DNA of 64,000 nt from Bacteroidota bacterium (GTDB lineage: Bacteria; Bacteroidota; Bacteroidia; Flavobacteriales; Flavobacteriaceae), in assembly GCA_024279425.1 (NCBI GenBank), contig JAJRRO010000111.1:1-64000 (forward strand). Reading direction: 5' to 3'. Within the stretch, counting starts at the first letter, position 1. Each line of letters opens with the position of its first letter. Positions 26,618 through 35,293 of the stretch are shown piece after piece. The translations under genes were made by a program, and so were the position numbers. The notes below the pieces were generated by a model, which did not search any database, had not been told where the DNA came from, and saw only the letters and a program-made list of their open reading frames with translations.

Positions 26618-27805
26618 TTACAACTTTAATGTAAACCCTTTTGTCTGTAGCCACCCTGTAAAGATTACAACCAATAGGGCAAAACAAAATGAACTCAAGA
26701 GTCCTACCGAACCATTGTTGAGAAAATCAGGAAGGTGTAGGCCTGTTAAATTTCTTATGGGATAGGTAAAATAAGGAATTAAATAGCAGGTCAAGGTTGC
26801 TGTGCCCGCCGGAAGGATAAGTTGTGCCCAACCATTTTTTTTTTCGACATCCACAACATAGTAGAAGAAGACAAAACATAGAAAGCCTATTCCCGTACAG
26901 ACGGCCAACCACGAAGGAGTACTAGGTATTTTTGATATTCCCCAGATAGATCGTGTTAAGAGTCCATAGGCAATATTGATCAAGCCAAAAACAAGGAGAA
27001 CTGATAAGGCGCCTGTCTTATTCTTCTTGGACATTTTTTGAAAAATTATCGTAGCCAAAACCCCGGCTGCGGTGAATGCTGGTATAGTTCCGCTATACCA
27101 AGTTGAAAAATAAGCGAGCGAAGAAGGCATATTGGGTAAAAAGTCCAATGCATCACCAACAGATAAGGCATTAAAAAGCAACCACAGAAAAAATATGATG
27201 ATTAGATTTCCATTTGAAAATAGGTAAACCAAAGCATTAATGGCATAAGCCCATCCTATTAACCCAAGAATACCCCACCATTGGGTCCGCATAGCAATTG
27301 TTCCGTCACTTCCTCCTTTGTAAAAAATAGCCAATACGGCTAAGATTATCCAACCTAAAAGCCGCAGGTATTTGTGCCATTTAACAGGTATAGTGCTCTT
27401 TTCCCACAGCATCCAGATTAATAAGACACCGATTGCCATGAATAGACACCACAACCACTTACCTAGGCCTATGGTATCGTGATGCGTCTCATAGTTAACC
27501 ATAAAAACCCCAATAATAAGGAGAGATAAAGACCGAATCATAATATGTTTGGCCATCATACCAAGAGGCTCTCCTTTTGCCATTCTATTTTGAATGGCAA
27601 AAGGAATACTTAGTCCAACAACAAAAAGAAAGAGCGGAAAAATAATATCTGGAAAACCAATATAATCTTCATTGGGTTTTGCATGCATTAACCACCTAGG
27701 TGTCCTTGTAAGCGTCCAAAAATCATTGACCCATATCATGAGCAACATGGTCAATGCCCTTAGTAGGTCTATTGAGGCTATACGTGCAGGTTTGGTTGTA
27801 GACAT
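26618..27805 (-). CDS. HGSNAT/DUF5009-like multi-pass membrane acyltransferase
   Basis: The protein has 395 residues with about 10 hydrophobic segments. The N-terminal motif RIASIDLLRALTMLLMIWVN (about 8-27) and FPDIIFPLFLFVVGLSIPFA (about 52-71) are those of the heparan-alpha-glucosaminide N-acetyltransferase-like family, which moves acetyl groups from cytoplasmic acetyl-CoA to a sugar on the other side of the membrane. The residue NYETH (about 106-110) carries a His in the right region for the active site. In this gene group it may N-acetylate free glucosamine ends of a sulfated glycan so that the GH20-like enzyme can cut them. That role is inferred from neighbours. Confidence 0.78.
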   Translation of the reverse strand: MSTTKPARIASIDLLRALTMLLMIWVNDFWTLTRTPRWLMHAKPNEDYIGFPDIIFPLFLFVVGLSIPFAIQNRMAKGEPLGMMAKHIMIRSLSLLIIGVFMVNYETHHDTIGLGKWLWCLFMAIGVLLIWMLWEKSTIPVKWHKYLRLLGWIILAVLAIFYKGGSDGTIAMRTQWWGILGLIGWAYAINALVYLFSNGNLIIIFFLWLLFNALSVGDALDFLPNMPSSLAYFSTWYSGTIPAFTAAGVLATIIFQKMSKKNKTGALSVLLVFGLINIAYGLLTRSIWGISKIPSTPSWLAVCTGIGFLCFVFFYYVVDVEKKNGWAQLILPAGTATLTCYLIPYFTYPIRNLTGLHLPDFLNNGSVGLLSSFCFALLVVIFTGWLQTKGFTLKL

Positions 27806-27809
27806 ACCA

Positions 27810-28496
27810 TTAATTACCTAAGGCCTTAGCAATTGCAGCTTCGGCTAAAGGTGCCATCACAGAATAACCCAATTTGGTAGGGTGTACCTCATCATGGGCG
27901 TATTTTTTAGGGAGACCATTGCGTTCGTCTACCATTGCCGAAAAATAATCGAGATAAATATACCCCTTTGCCTCGGCATATGATTTCAACATTTTGTTAA
28001 GTGCAATGATTTTTCCAGAAGGTTCTAGTCCAGGTCGCCAAGGATAATCATAGGCAGGTAGAGTAGAGGCCAACACCGCTTTTATGCCATGTTCCTTGGC
28101 CAGCTCTGCCATGGATTTAATATTATCCGCGATCATTTCCAAAGTTGATGGCCCGGTATTTCCTGCAATATCATTTGTACCCGCCAAAATGACAACGACT
28201 TTAGGCTGAAGGGCAATTACATCTTGCCGAAATCTCAAAAGCATTTGAGGAGTGGTTTGACCGCTAATGCCACGATTTATATAAGGCTTTCCCTTAAAAA
28301 ACCCTGGGACCGAATTCAGCCAACCAATGGTTATTGAGTTTCCCATGAATACAACACGGTTTTCACCTTTGGTAGGCAAACCTACTTTGGTATTGTCAGC
28401 CCTGAACTGTTCAAGATTTGCCCAATCCTGGGCTTGGCTTGCTGTAATCATAAAAAATAAGGTAAACACAAATACTTTTTTTAATAATTTCATCAT
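27810..28496 (-). CDS. Exported SGNH/GDSL-family esterase
   Basis: The protein has 228 residues with a signal peptide (KVFVFTLFFMITASQAQ). SGNH blocks are present in order: VFMGNSITIGW (block I, catalytic Ser), NRGISGQTTPQML (block II Gly), VVILAGTNDIAG (block III Asn) and HDEVHPTKLGYSVMAP (block V Asp and His). This form (GNSIT rather than GDS) is typical of carbohydrate acetylesterases in Bacteroidota. It is 4 bases upstream of the membrane acyltransferase gene, so the two are probably translated together. The predicted activity is removal of acetyl groups from an exported glycan. Confidence 0.87.
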   Translation of the reverse strand: MMKLLKKVFVFTLFFMITASQAQDWANLEQFRADNTKVGLPTKGENRVVFMGNSITIGWLNSVPGFFKGKPYINRGISGQTTPQMLLRFRQDVIALQPKVVVILAGTNDIAGNTGPSTLEMIADNIKSMAELAKEHGIKAVLASTLPAYDYPWRPGLEPSGKIIALNKMLKSYAEAKGYIYLDYFSAMVDERNGLPKKYAHDEVHPTKLGYSVMAPLAEAAIAKALGN

Positions 28497-28568
28497 TAGG
28501 GTTATGGTTATAAAGCCACTGTTTATGGCAATCTTAAAGATAACATTTTTAGGTTACCCAGTAAATGC

Positions 28569-28600
28569 AAAAAGCCCTGATGGTACCGTCAGGGCTTTTT
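28569..28600 (-). terminator. Rho-independent terminator (bidirectional)
   Basis: A perfect 12-bp stem (AAAAAGCCCTGA at 28569-28580 with TCAGGGCTTTTT at 28589-28600) closes an 8-base loop. A/T tails on both sides make it work in either direction. It lies 28 bases after the stop of the 28628-29479 gene and would end that transcript before the SGNH gene. Confidence 0.9.
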
Positions 28601-28627
28601 AATTTCATGAAAATTATTCTAAATTCG

Positions 28628-29479
28628 TTATTCGCAGGCTACATCTTCTCCAGAACTGTCCCAACAATGCCACATTTCGTCTTCAAAATGTGAGGGGGCC
28701 ATAACTCGACCGTTGAATGCCGTACTGTTCCATTCAACATTCACATCCACAAATATCCCCTTTTGAGGGTCAAATACATGGATATTGTAGAATATATCGT
28801 AGGCACCTTCTTGTAACCCGTATTCCACATAGCTGTTTTTAAAAGGATCTTCATTTTCCTCTTCATTCAGCTCACGAACCCAAGTGTATTTGATACTACC
28901 TACATCATCACTTTCACGGCTCCATTCAATATGCAATATACGGTTGGGATGTTCAGGACTTTGATAAAGGGTCCATTGCCCACTCTTTGCATCCAGGTCA
29001 GATACTCCAGAGAACCATAAAAATTCTTCGAAACCTTCAATACCGACTTTGGTCACGTACATTTTCCAGATGACCTCTTCACTGGTCAGTTCCCCTGTAA
29101 GTCTAGCAGTATATTCACTTGTAAAACCATCTACGGTATATGTCCATTGCCAAGTATTTTCACCAAGAAACTCGGCGTCATGGGCAAATGCACTTTTAAA
29201 AGATGCGATAGGAATGGCTAACTTGGTCAATAAAGCCGTATTCCAAAACCCAATGGCCAATCTAGGGTATAACCAATTACCACCTATTTTTGCTGTTGAG
29301 GCAGTTTTTGCTGAATTGGAATCATCCAAAAAATCACTAAAATCAACTACCATTGATTCGTAAGGTGGTAGCACTAGGGCATTGGAATTCGTGTCGTTCT
29401 CATCTGTCTTTTCGCATGAGATGGAAAAAACCATGACGAATGCCAAAAGTGCATAGACAATTTTCATTTTGTTTTTCAT
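28628..29479 (-). CDS. Lipoprotein of unknown function
   Basis: The protein has 283 residues (279 from the second Met at 29467). A lipobox is seen (VFSISC, followed by EKTDENDTN). The mature part is acidic and rich in aromatic residues in strand-like repeats (NTWQWTYTVDGFTSEYTARL, EVIWKMYVTK, YDIFYNIHVFDP), which suggests an all-beta fold. A Cys pair (WHCWDSSGEDVACE) ends the protein. No family is recognised with confidence; similar lipoproteins are common in marine flavobacteria. The gene is a single unit closed by the terminator at 28569-28600. Confidence 0.7.
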   Translation of the reverse strand: MKNKMKIVYALLAFVMVFSISCEKTDENDTNSNALVLPPYESMVVDFSDFLDDSNSAKTASTAKIGGNWLYPRLAIGFWNTALLTKLAIPIASFKSAFAHDAEFLGENTWQWTYTVDGFTSEYTARLTGELTSEEVIWKMYVTKVGIEGFEEFLWFSGVSDLDAKSGQWTLYQSPEHPNRILHIEWSRESDDVGSIKYTWVRELNEEENEDPFKNSYVEYGLQEGAYDIFYNIHVFDPQKGIFVDVNVEWNSTAFNGRVMAPSHFEDEMWHCWDSSGEDVACE

Positions 29480-29625
29480 AACGCTGTGGGATTATATTTT
29501 CAATTTATTACAACTATTAAAACGATTCGAAAATCCCAAAATTGTATTGTTGACCAACTTTTTAAGAAAGTATAAATAAGGCGTGTTTTACCATTAACCA
29601 CCAATGCAGCTTTAGTGGATTCCGA

Positions 29626-29879
29626 TCAAGGATGGAAAAACAACCAAATCATCGCAAAGAATAAAAACAAAACCGCGACCAAGGAGACAAATAAAATAGC
29701 TCGCTTTTCTCGCTTATATCTTCTGATTTTTTGACGAATGACCTTCATATCATGAGGAGTGGATTGTTTAAGGTCAAGTTTGGTCAACCCTTTTTTACCA
29801 TAAACATCGGCCTTAGTCCGAAGCTTCCTTTTTTTAGTAGAGCCCTATTCTGTCTTAATGTATTTATGGCAGTGGCCAT
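29626..29879 (-). pseudogene. Small single-pass membrane protein with a single-base frameshift
   Basis: From the ATG at 29879 the frame reads MATAINTLRQNRALLKK and then breaks in an A7 run (T7 at 29829-29835 on the + strand). With one extra A it continues RKLRTKADVYGKKGLTKLDL and ends in a membrane segment AILFVSLVAVLFLFFAMIW with stop at 29626, giving about 84 residues. An unusually strong ribosome site (GGAGGAG, 8 bases before the ATG) supports a real gene. The basic cytoplasmic part and single C-terminal helix resemble small inner-membrane proteins of unknown role. The break is in phase for A AAA AAA slippage, but a homopolymer miscall is as likely. Confidence 0.7.
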
Positions 29880-29952
29880 ACTCACTTCTCCTCCCATGAT
29901 CCAAAATGTAATGGTTATAGTAATGGGTAGAAGATTTATCCGTTTTGTTACA

Positions 29953-29996
29953 GGAATCAAGCTAGATTCCCTATCAAATTTGCCAGAATTTGATAG
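29953..29996 (-). promoter_or_regulatory. Two abutting perfect hairpins in the leader of the small membrane protein gene
   Basis: CTATCAAATT-tgccag-AATTTGATAG (29971-29996) is a perfect 10-bp stem. It directly adjoins GGAATC-aagcta-GATTCC (29953-29970), a perfect 6-bp stem. Both have 6-base loops. They lie 74-117 bases upstream of the ATG at 29879. They may be a structured mRNA leader or two operator sites. Confidence 0.45.
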
Positions 29997-30165
29997 TATC
30001 ACGTCTTATATCTTGTTGCTACAGAGGGATTAGGCTTTAAAATTGAAAAGGGAATCAAAGTCAACATTTGAGACGAAGGTCATGCAAAATAGAAATGACC
30101 AACCAGGCTGAATCACCCCATTGGTCATTTTCAATAGATTTATAAATTCTACAGACCTATTTCAT

Positions 30166-31653
30166 TTAGTACTTGGCACTTTTGCCATTCGCCATAGTCC
30201 GATTAATAAAATCACGTATATCATTATTGGCATTTTGAAGGTCTTCTCGGCGTAAGTACATCATATGGCCACTTCGATATCCTTTGAATTGAAAACGATC
30301 TTTCATTCGCCCACTTGGGTCAACCTGCCACATGGTATATTTAGCATTAAAATAGGTGGTGGCACCATCATAATAACCGGACTGTACCAAAACATTCAAA
30401 TAAGGGTTTTGCGCCATAGCTTGCCTAAGGTCATCACGAGTTGTATCATTTTCATTATTCCATGGTCTTACGACACCAAACATATTGTACTTGATATCTG
30501 TCTTAAACTTCAATTCTTCTTGCAGGTAATAATTGATTGCTGGCGTAAAGCTATGCAACCAAGAAGTCAGTTCAGCACTGTAATCAGGGCTCGAACCACT
30601 CAGTTGTCGGTCTATACCCAAATAGCGTGAATCTAATCTACCAATATTGTAGCCTCCTTTCTCCTTTAAAAGGTTTTTCCAAAAATATCCCGTAGGTACA
30701 ACGAGGTTTTGGTCCAATATTTCTTTTTGTGACAAACCGGAATAGAATGCCATTTTTTGTGCAACCTCACTTCTTTCAGCAGCACTTATAAAACCACCTT
30801 TGGCAAGTGCTGGAATCAATGTATTGATGGTATAGGCTTCAGATTCCGGCAGAATATCTGTAAGATCCTTGTTCTGTAATTCCGGGGACAGGGCTTTATG
30901 ATGCCATGCAGCAGCGGTATAGTACGGAAGGTTCATCGCATCAGATACAGGTCCACCTCGACGTATTACTTTGTAATCTGCGGGAGATACCATGATAACA
31001 CCGTTCAAGTACATCCATTGCTGGTTCTGTAGGGCCAGGGAGAGTCCCATTACGCGGGTACCGCCATAACTTTCCCCGATAATATATTTTGGGGAACGCC
31101 ATCTATTGTTTCTTGTCACGAAAGTATTTAGCCATTCGGCCAAATATTTAATGTCCGCATTGATTCCAAAGAATTTATCCCGGTCTACATCCTTACCTGT
31201 TTCTGGAATGGTGCGAGAATACCCGGTATTGGCCGGATTTACATAAACGATATCTGTAACGTCCAATACTGAATAGGGGTTATGGCTTACACCATACGGT
31301 TGAACAGGGTAACCTTCATCATCTATTTTCAAAACCCGGGGGCCTGTGTATGCCAAATGCATCCAGACCGAACCTGAGCCAGGACCACCATTGAAAGAAA
31401 TCAATAAAGGTCTAGCAGCACGATTTTTCACATTATTTCGGGTGTAGTACGTGTAGTGTAAGGATGCTATTGGCTGACCATTGTCGTCCCATACCGGTTG
31501 CGTCCCTATTTTAGCGGTATAGTTGATGGACGTACCGTTTATGGTTACGCTATGTTGGGTGGTTACAATGGTATCAATTGGAAGTTTTCGTTCCTGGGCA
31601 TTAGTAATCAAAAAGCCTACAATCAGGCACAGGGAAAGGATTGGATTTTTCAT
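30166..31653 (-). CDS. Exported S10 family serine carboxypeptidase-like protein
   Basis: The protein has 495 residues with a signal peptide (LSLCLIVGFLITNAQ). The S10 catalytic set is visible: SFNGGPGSGSVWMHL (oxyanion region), YIIGESYGGTRVMGLS with the nucleophile Ser, LVQSGYYDGATTYFN with the Asp, and YRSGHMMYLRRE with the His. It should remove C-terminal residues from peptides in the periplasm. It is transcribed alone on its strand; no regulator is evident. Its 3' end is 125 bases from the small-gene leader hairpins; its 5' side borders the remnant at 31740-31864. Confidence 0.88.
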   Translation of the reverse strand: MKNPILSLCLIVGFLITNAQERKLPIDTIVTTQHSVTINGTSINYTAKIGTQPVWDDNGQPIASLHYTYYTRNNVKNRAARPLLISFNGGPGSGSVWMHLAYTGPRVLKIDDEGYPVQPYGVSHNPYSVLDVTDIVYVNPANTGYSRTIPETGKDVDRDKFFGINADIKYLAEWLNTFVTRNNRWRSPKYIIGESYGGTRVMGLSLALQNQQWMYLNGVIMVSPADYKVIRRGGPVSDAMNLPYYTAAAWHHKALSPELQNKDLTDILPESEAYTINTLIPALAKGGFISAAERSEVAQKMAFYSGLSQKEILDQNLVVPTGYFWKNLLKEKGGYNIGRLDSRYLGIDRQLSGSSPDYSAELTSWLHSFTPAINYYLQEELKFKTDIKYNMFGVVRPWNNENDTTRDDLRQAMAQNPYLNVLVQSGYYDGATTYFNAKYTMWQVDPSGRMKDRFQFKGYRSGHMMYLRREDLQNANNDIRDFINRTMANGKSAKY

Positions 31654-31739
31654 TTTTAGCGCAGAGTTTAGTCAGGATTAAATGTAGGAAATTTGCCCGA
31701 TGGGCGAAAATTTATGACCTATAGATACTACGAATCTTT

Positions 31740-31864
31740 CTAATGCCTCAGACTAATACCGACAAAACCACATTGTATTGGATTCACGGAATTCGATTTC
31801 CCGAGAGATGCATCCAATTCGGCCAAGGTCTTGAGGTTATTTTGCTTTCGGGTGCCCAATCTTA
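31740..31864 (-). pseudogene. Decayed duplicate of the 3' end of the TIGR02757-family gene
   Basis: Read on the minus strand this gives LGTRKQNNLKTLAELDASLG and on to a TAG at 31740. It aligns without gaps to the C-terminal part of the intact gene at 33628-34392 ([20 protein letters not shown]). About 15 of 35 residues are identical, with the core TRKQN and LDASL kept, and the DNA similarity extends across the same stretch. There is no start codon or upstream domain. The intact copy and this remnant have the same orientation and enclose amtB and glnB. Confidence 0.6.
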
Positions 31865-32206
31865 TTACAAGATGGCCTCGTTACCACGGACTTTTGAACT
31901 GAGACGTATGGCATCCTCCACATTATAGATGAAAATCTTGCCATCTCCGACTAAATTCTCCGATGCGTTTTCTAGAATAACATCAACACATTTTTCCAAA
32001 TTCTCATTACTGATCACGCATATGATCATTACCCGCGTTTGTAATATCATCGATTGTTCTGTTCCCCTATATCGTTCTGAATAACTTTTTTGAAGCCCAG
32101 ATCCTTTTACCGGTATTACCGTAATACAAGGAATCTCCGCTTCTTTTAGTCCACGCTGTACCGCTTTAAGTTTTGAGGGTCGTATGATTGCTTCTACTTT
32201 TTTCAT
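31865..32206 (-). CDS. glnB: P-II family nitrogen regulatory protein, without the uridylylation Tyr
   Basis: The protein has 113 residues, the normal P-II length. It starts KKVEAIIRPSKLKAV and has the B-loop GDGKIFIYNVEDAIRL, so ATP/2-oxoglutarate binding should be kept (Gln39 and Lys40 are present). The T-loop reads SERYRGTEQSMI: position 51, normally Tyr for uridylylation, is Gln. Control is therefore probably by ligand binding alone. It is 25 bases downstream of the ammonium transporter gene, the standard amtB-glnK pairing; it should block the channel when nitrogen is sufficient. The glnK name would fit equally well. Confidence 0.88.
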   Translation of the reverse strand: MKKVEAIIRPSKLKAVQRGLKEAEIPCITVIPVKGSGLQKSYSERYRGTEQSMILQTRVMIICVISNENLEKCVDVILENASENLVGDGKIFIYNVEDAIRLSSKVRGNEAIL

Positions 32207-32231
32207 ATTTTTAATTTTATATTATGGACGT

Positions 32232-33485
32232 TTATTCAAATGTGGAGTAAGATTCTACCCCAAAAGTCACCGCATCTATACCCGAATTCTCTTCCGATCT
32301 TGATATACGTATTCCTATTGTCTTCTTCATCAATTTCATCAATAAAAAAGTAACCGTAAAGGAGAATAAACCAATGGAAAGAACCCCAATGATCTGTGTG
32401 CTCAACAGCGAAAATCCACCACCATAGAACAGACCGTTTTCTGTAGCGAACAGACCCACTGCAATTGTGCCGAAAAGTCCATTTACGCCATGTACCGCAA
32501 TAGCTCCTACCGGGTCATCAATTTTTATCTTATCGATTATAATTACTGCAATATCAACCAATACCCCAGCAATTGCACCAATGATTATGGCCGAATTCGA
32601 ATCTACAATGTTACAACCTGCCGTAATGGCGACAAGTCCGGCCAATACCCCGTTTATTGCCATTGTGATATCTATCTGTCCGTATCGAAAGTAGGTGTAG
32701 ACCATGGTAGAGATACCACCCGCTGCGGAGGCCAGAAAAGTGTTGGTCACAACAGTACCAATTAATTCCCAATTTCCAACAGCCGCCAAGGTAGAGCCAG
32801 GATTAAACCCGAACCATCCAAACCATAAGACGAAACCACCAACGGCCGCCAAAGGTAAATTATGGCCTGGAATAGGGGTCAATTCCCCATTCTTCTGATA
32901 TTTTCCCAATCTAGGACCTAAGACGATGGCGGCTGCCAAGGCAGCAAAACCACCCATTACATGCACGGCTGCTGAACCTGCAAAATCATGGAACCCCCTA
33001 TTCGCCAACCATCCGTCGGGATTCCATACCCAATTGGCTGCAAGAGGGTACATAATGGCACAAAAAATGACTACGAATAGCGCATATGCCCAAATCTTCA
33101 TGCGCTCGGCCACTGCGCCAGATACTATAGAGACTGCTGCCATGGCAAAACCCAGCTGTATAAACCAAAATAATTTATTGGAAACCGTAAGCCCTAAACC
33201 AAGGTCGGTATCCATAATTCCCATATCGAAAGCAAACCAACCATTTGATGCCCCATAAGCAATACCGAAACCAACGGCATAAAACGCAATCCCCCCAAAA
33301 GTAATATCGATTATTACCTTGGCAATAATACTCATTGCATTTTTTGCACGTACAAAACCTGCTTCAAGGAGTGCAAATCCACCTTCCATTTGAAAAATGA
33401 GCGCAGCGCATATGGCCACCCAAACCGTATCAATACTACTTATCAGCTCTGCCTGTTCTAGAGCAATTTCTGTGACTTCTTCCAT
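32232..33485 (-). CDS. amtB: Ammonium transporter
   Basis: The protein has 417 residues with 11 membrane segments. The pore twin histidines are in SAAVHVMGGFAALAAA and AIAVHGVNGLFGTIAVG. The N-terminal block WVAICAALIFQMEGGFALLE (about 22-41) and NPGSTLAAVGNWELIGTVVTNT with FLASAAGG are Amt signatures. It conducts ammonia/ammonium across the inner membrane as a trimer and is gated by the P-II protein encoded just downstream. A perfect -7 box lies 53 bases upstream of the start. The pair is flanked on one side by the intact TIGR02757 gene and on the other by a remnant of its 3' end. Confidence 0.93.
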   Translation of the reverse strand: MEEVTEIALEQAELISSIDTVWVAICAALIFQMEGGFALLEAGFVRAKNAMSIIAKVIIDITFGGIAFYAVGFGIAYGASNGWFAFDMGIMDTDLGLGLTVSNKLFWFIQLGFAMAAVSIVSGAVAERMKIWAYALFVVIFCAIMYPLAANWVWNPDGWLANRGFHDFAGSAAVHVMGGFAALAAAIVLGPRLGKYQKNGELTPIPGHNLPLAAVGGFVLWFGWFGFNPGSTLAAVGNWELIGTVVTNTFLASAAGGISTMVYTYFRYGQIDITMAINGVLAGLVAITAGCNIVDSNSAIIIGAIAGVLVDIAVIIIDKIKIDDPVGAIAVHGVNGLFGTIAVGLFATENGLFYGGGFSLLSTQIIGVLSIGLFSFTVTFLLMKLMKKTIGIRISRSEENSGIDAVTFGVESYSTFE

Positions 33486-33537
33486 AAATTGGTTTTTCCT
33501 TTGGTTGTTTATTTTGTGGACTATTTTCTAAAGAGGC

Positions 33538-33545
33538 CAAATATA
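33538..33545 (-). promoter_or_regulatory. -7 promoter element of amtB-glnB
   Basis: On the minus strand this reads TATATTTG, an exact match to the Bacteroidota -7 consensus TAnnTTTG. It is 53 bases before the amtB ATG. No good TTTG -33 partner is seen at the usual spacing. Confidence 0.5.
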
Positions 33546-33627
33546 GCCAAAAATGAAATCAATCTTTTATGGTTTTTTCACAAGAGAACTCCATTATGTT
33601 AATTGAAAATGTTTGCCCTTACTGATT

Positions 33628-34392
33628 TTAGAACTTTTCAAAGACCCCAAGTCCGAAAAGGGCAAAATCATATTTCACAGGATCTATGGGGTCTAATTCC
33701 CGTAGCGATGCATCTAATTGCGTCAATGCTTTGGCATCATTCTGTTTTCGAGTGAGTAGCTTGAGTTTTCGGGCAACATTACCCGAATGCACATCCAATG
33801 GACAAGAAAGTCGAGAAGGCGAAATTTTTTCCCATAGGCCAAAGTCGACACCCTTGGAATTGTCCCGTACCATCCACCTTAAAAACATATTGATACGTTT
33901 GGCAGCAGATCCCTTTGCGGGATCAGAAACATGCTTCGTTGTTCGCTGTGGATGAGGTATTTCAAAAAAAACTTTCTTGAATCTGGAAATCGAAGTTTGC
34001 AAGGAAGCTTTTTCGATATTTTGGGCGAAGACCGTCTCCAGTCCACCCTTGTTTATATATATCTCTCTCAAACTTTTGACAAAAAACATCAGGTCTACGC
34101 CATTGAAAGTACGGTGCACAAAATTTTGAAGGTTTTGTAGGTCACTTTCGGTATGGTTTAAGACGAAATCATAGGGTGCACAGTGAAGAAGCTGCATCAT
34201 TTTATCGGCATTGTTGATAATGCTTTTACGGTTTCCCCATGCTATCGTGGCGGTTAAGAATGCGCTGATTTCAATATCCTCTTTAGTACTGAACCTGTGT
34301 GGGATTTGAATGGGATCGCTTTCCAAAAAACGCAGGTGATTGTATTGCTCTACTTTGGCATCCAAAAAATCCTTGAGTTCGGATTTTGTCAT
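33628..34392 (-). CDS. TIGR02757 (DUF2400) family protein
   Basis: The protein has 254 residues from the ATG at 34392, which overlaps the stop of the upstream ATPase gene by 4 bases (ATGA). Recognised from [20 protein letters not shown] with [20 protein letters not shown] (about 30-70), [18 protein letters not shown] and [17 protein letters not shown], the conserved blocks of this family. The last two resemble the helix-hairpin-helix and substrate part of DNA glycosylase-like proteins, but the function is not established. It is co-transcribed with the LolD-like gene in many flavobacteria. A decayed copy of its last third lies 1.8 kb away at 31740. Confidence 0.85.
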   Translation of the reverse strand: MTKSELKDFLDAKVEQYNHLRFLESDPIQIPHRFSTKEDIEISAFLTATIAWGNRKSIINNADKMMQLLHCAPYDFVLNHTESDLQNLQNFVHRTFNGVDLMFFVKSLREIYINKGGLETVFAQNIEKASLQTSISRFKKVFFEIPHPQRTTKHVSDPAKGSAAKRINMFLRWMVRDNSKGVDFGLWEKISPSRLSCPLDVHSGNVARKLKLLTRKQNDAKALTQLDASLRELDPIDPVKYDFALFGLGVFEKF

Positions 34393-35096
34393 AATAGAGG
34401 CCTTTTGGACCAATCTGTCCATTCTATTCCCACAGAATCGGTGAAAATCCCGTCAACCATTGTAAGTTTACGATCGGCCAAATCTGCCAGTTCTTTGTTG
34501 TGGGTAACAATAACAAAAGTCTGCCCGAATTTATCGCGGAGTTCAAAAAACAATTTGTGTAAATTATCGGCACTCTCCGAATCTAAATTTCCACTGGGCT
34601 CATCAGCAAAAATAATGGAGGGTCCATTTATCAAGGCCCTTGCCACGGCAACCCGTTGTTGCTCACCACCAGAAAGCTCATTGGGTCTATGGTTTATACG
34701 GTGAGAAAGTCCCAAAAACTCGAGTAATTCTTTTGCTTTTTTTTCGGCTTCCTGCTTTGGTGTCTTTTTGATATATGCCGGAATACAAACATTCTCTATT
34801 GCCGTAAACTCAGGTAGAAGTTGATGAAATTGAAATATAAAACCAATATGCTCATTCCTGAACTTGGCCAATTGCTTATCCGATAAATCGGTTACATTGA
34901 TATCATTGATCAATAATATGCTATCCAGCTTGTTGCTTTGCACATCCAAAGTGCCAAGAATTTGCAATAAAGTGGTTTTCCCTGCCCCTGATGGACCAAC
35001 AATCGAAACGACCTCTCCTTTTTTAATATGTAGGTCAACCCCTTTTAAAACTTGTAAATCGCCATAGAATTTTTGGATATTGGTAGCCTGGATCAT
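34389..35096 (-). CDS. LolD-like ABC transporter ATP-binding protein
   Basis: The protein has 235 residues. The nucleotide-binding motifs are complete: Walker [13 protein letters not shown] (about 34-45), signature [15 protein letters not shown] (about 140-154) and Walker [15 protein letters not shown], with the His switch in [14 protein letters not shown]. It belongs to the LolD/MacB/FtsE group of ATPases that drive MacB-type permeases. No permease is adjacent, so its partner is encoded elsewhere. The stop overlaps the start of the TIGR02757 gene. Lipoprotein release is the likeliest role, but MacB-type export cannot be ruled out. Confidence 0.87.
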   Translation of the reverse strand: MIQATNIQKFYGDLQVLKGVDLHIKKGEVVSIVGPSGAGKTTLLQILGTLDVQSNKLDSILLINDINVTDLSDKQLAKFRNEHIGFIFQFHQLLPEFTAIENVCIPAYIKKTPKQEAEKKAKELLEFLGLSHRINHRPNELSGGEQQRVAVARALINGPSIIFADEPSGNLDSESADNLHKLFFELRDKFGQTFVIVTHNKELADLADRKLTMVDGIFTDSVGIEWTDWSKRPLL

Positions 35097-35193
35097 TTAG
35101 TTATTTTTGCAGGCTGAAAATTAAACAATAGTGTAGACATACAAAAATAACGCTGTCTTTATCGAGAACAGCTTGTAGTTTTATTTTAGCGAT

Positions 35194-35205
35194 TTTAGCG
35201 CTAAA
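35194..35205. promoter_or_regulatory. 12-bp palindrome in the lolD-like/folE divergent region
   Basis: TTTAGCGCTAAA is a perfect palindrome, and TTTTAGC, one half of it, is repeated at 35184-35190. It lies in the 197-bp region between divergent genes, 89 bases upstream of the folE start. It may bind a dimeric regulator; no candidate is in the window. Confidence 0.3.
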
Positions 35206-35293
35206 TTGTCATCCTGTAATTTTTCTTGAAAAGACAGACTACCATGTTATGGTCAGGTTTAGGTTGAAAATTATAATAATCAAACAAAAATAA

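Noticed and set aside
29731-30033. A 100-codon open frame on the + strand
   Set aside because: It lies antisense to the frameshifted small membrane protein gene and its leader hairpins, has no ribosome site and no recognisable domain.
31743-31928. A 61-codon open frame on the + strand before glnB
   Set aside because: It is antisense to the TIGR02757 remnant and the end of glnB; the minus-strand reading aligns with a known protein, this one with nothing.
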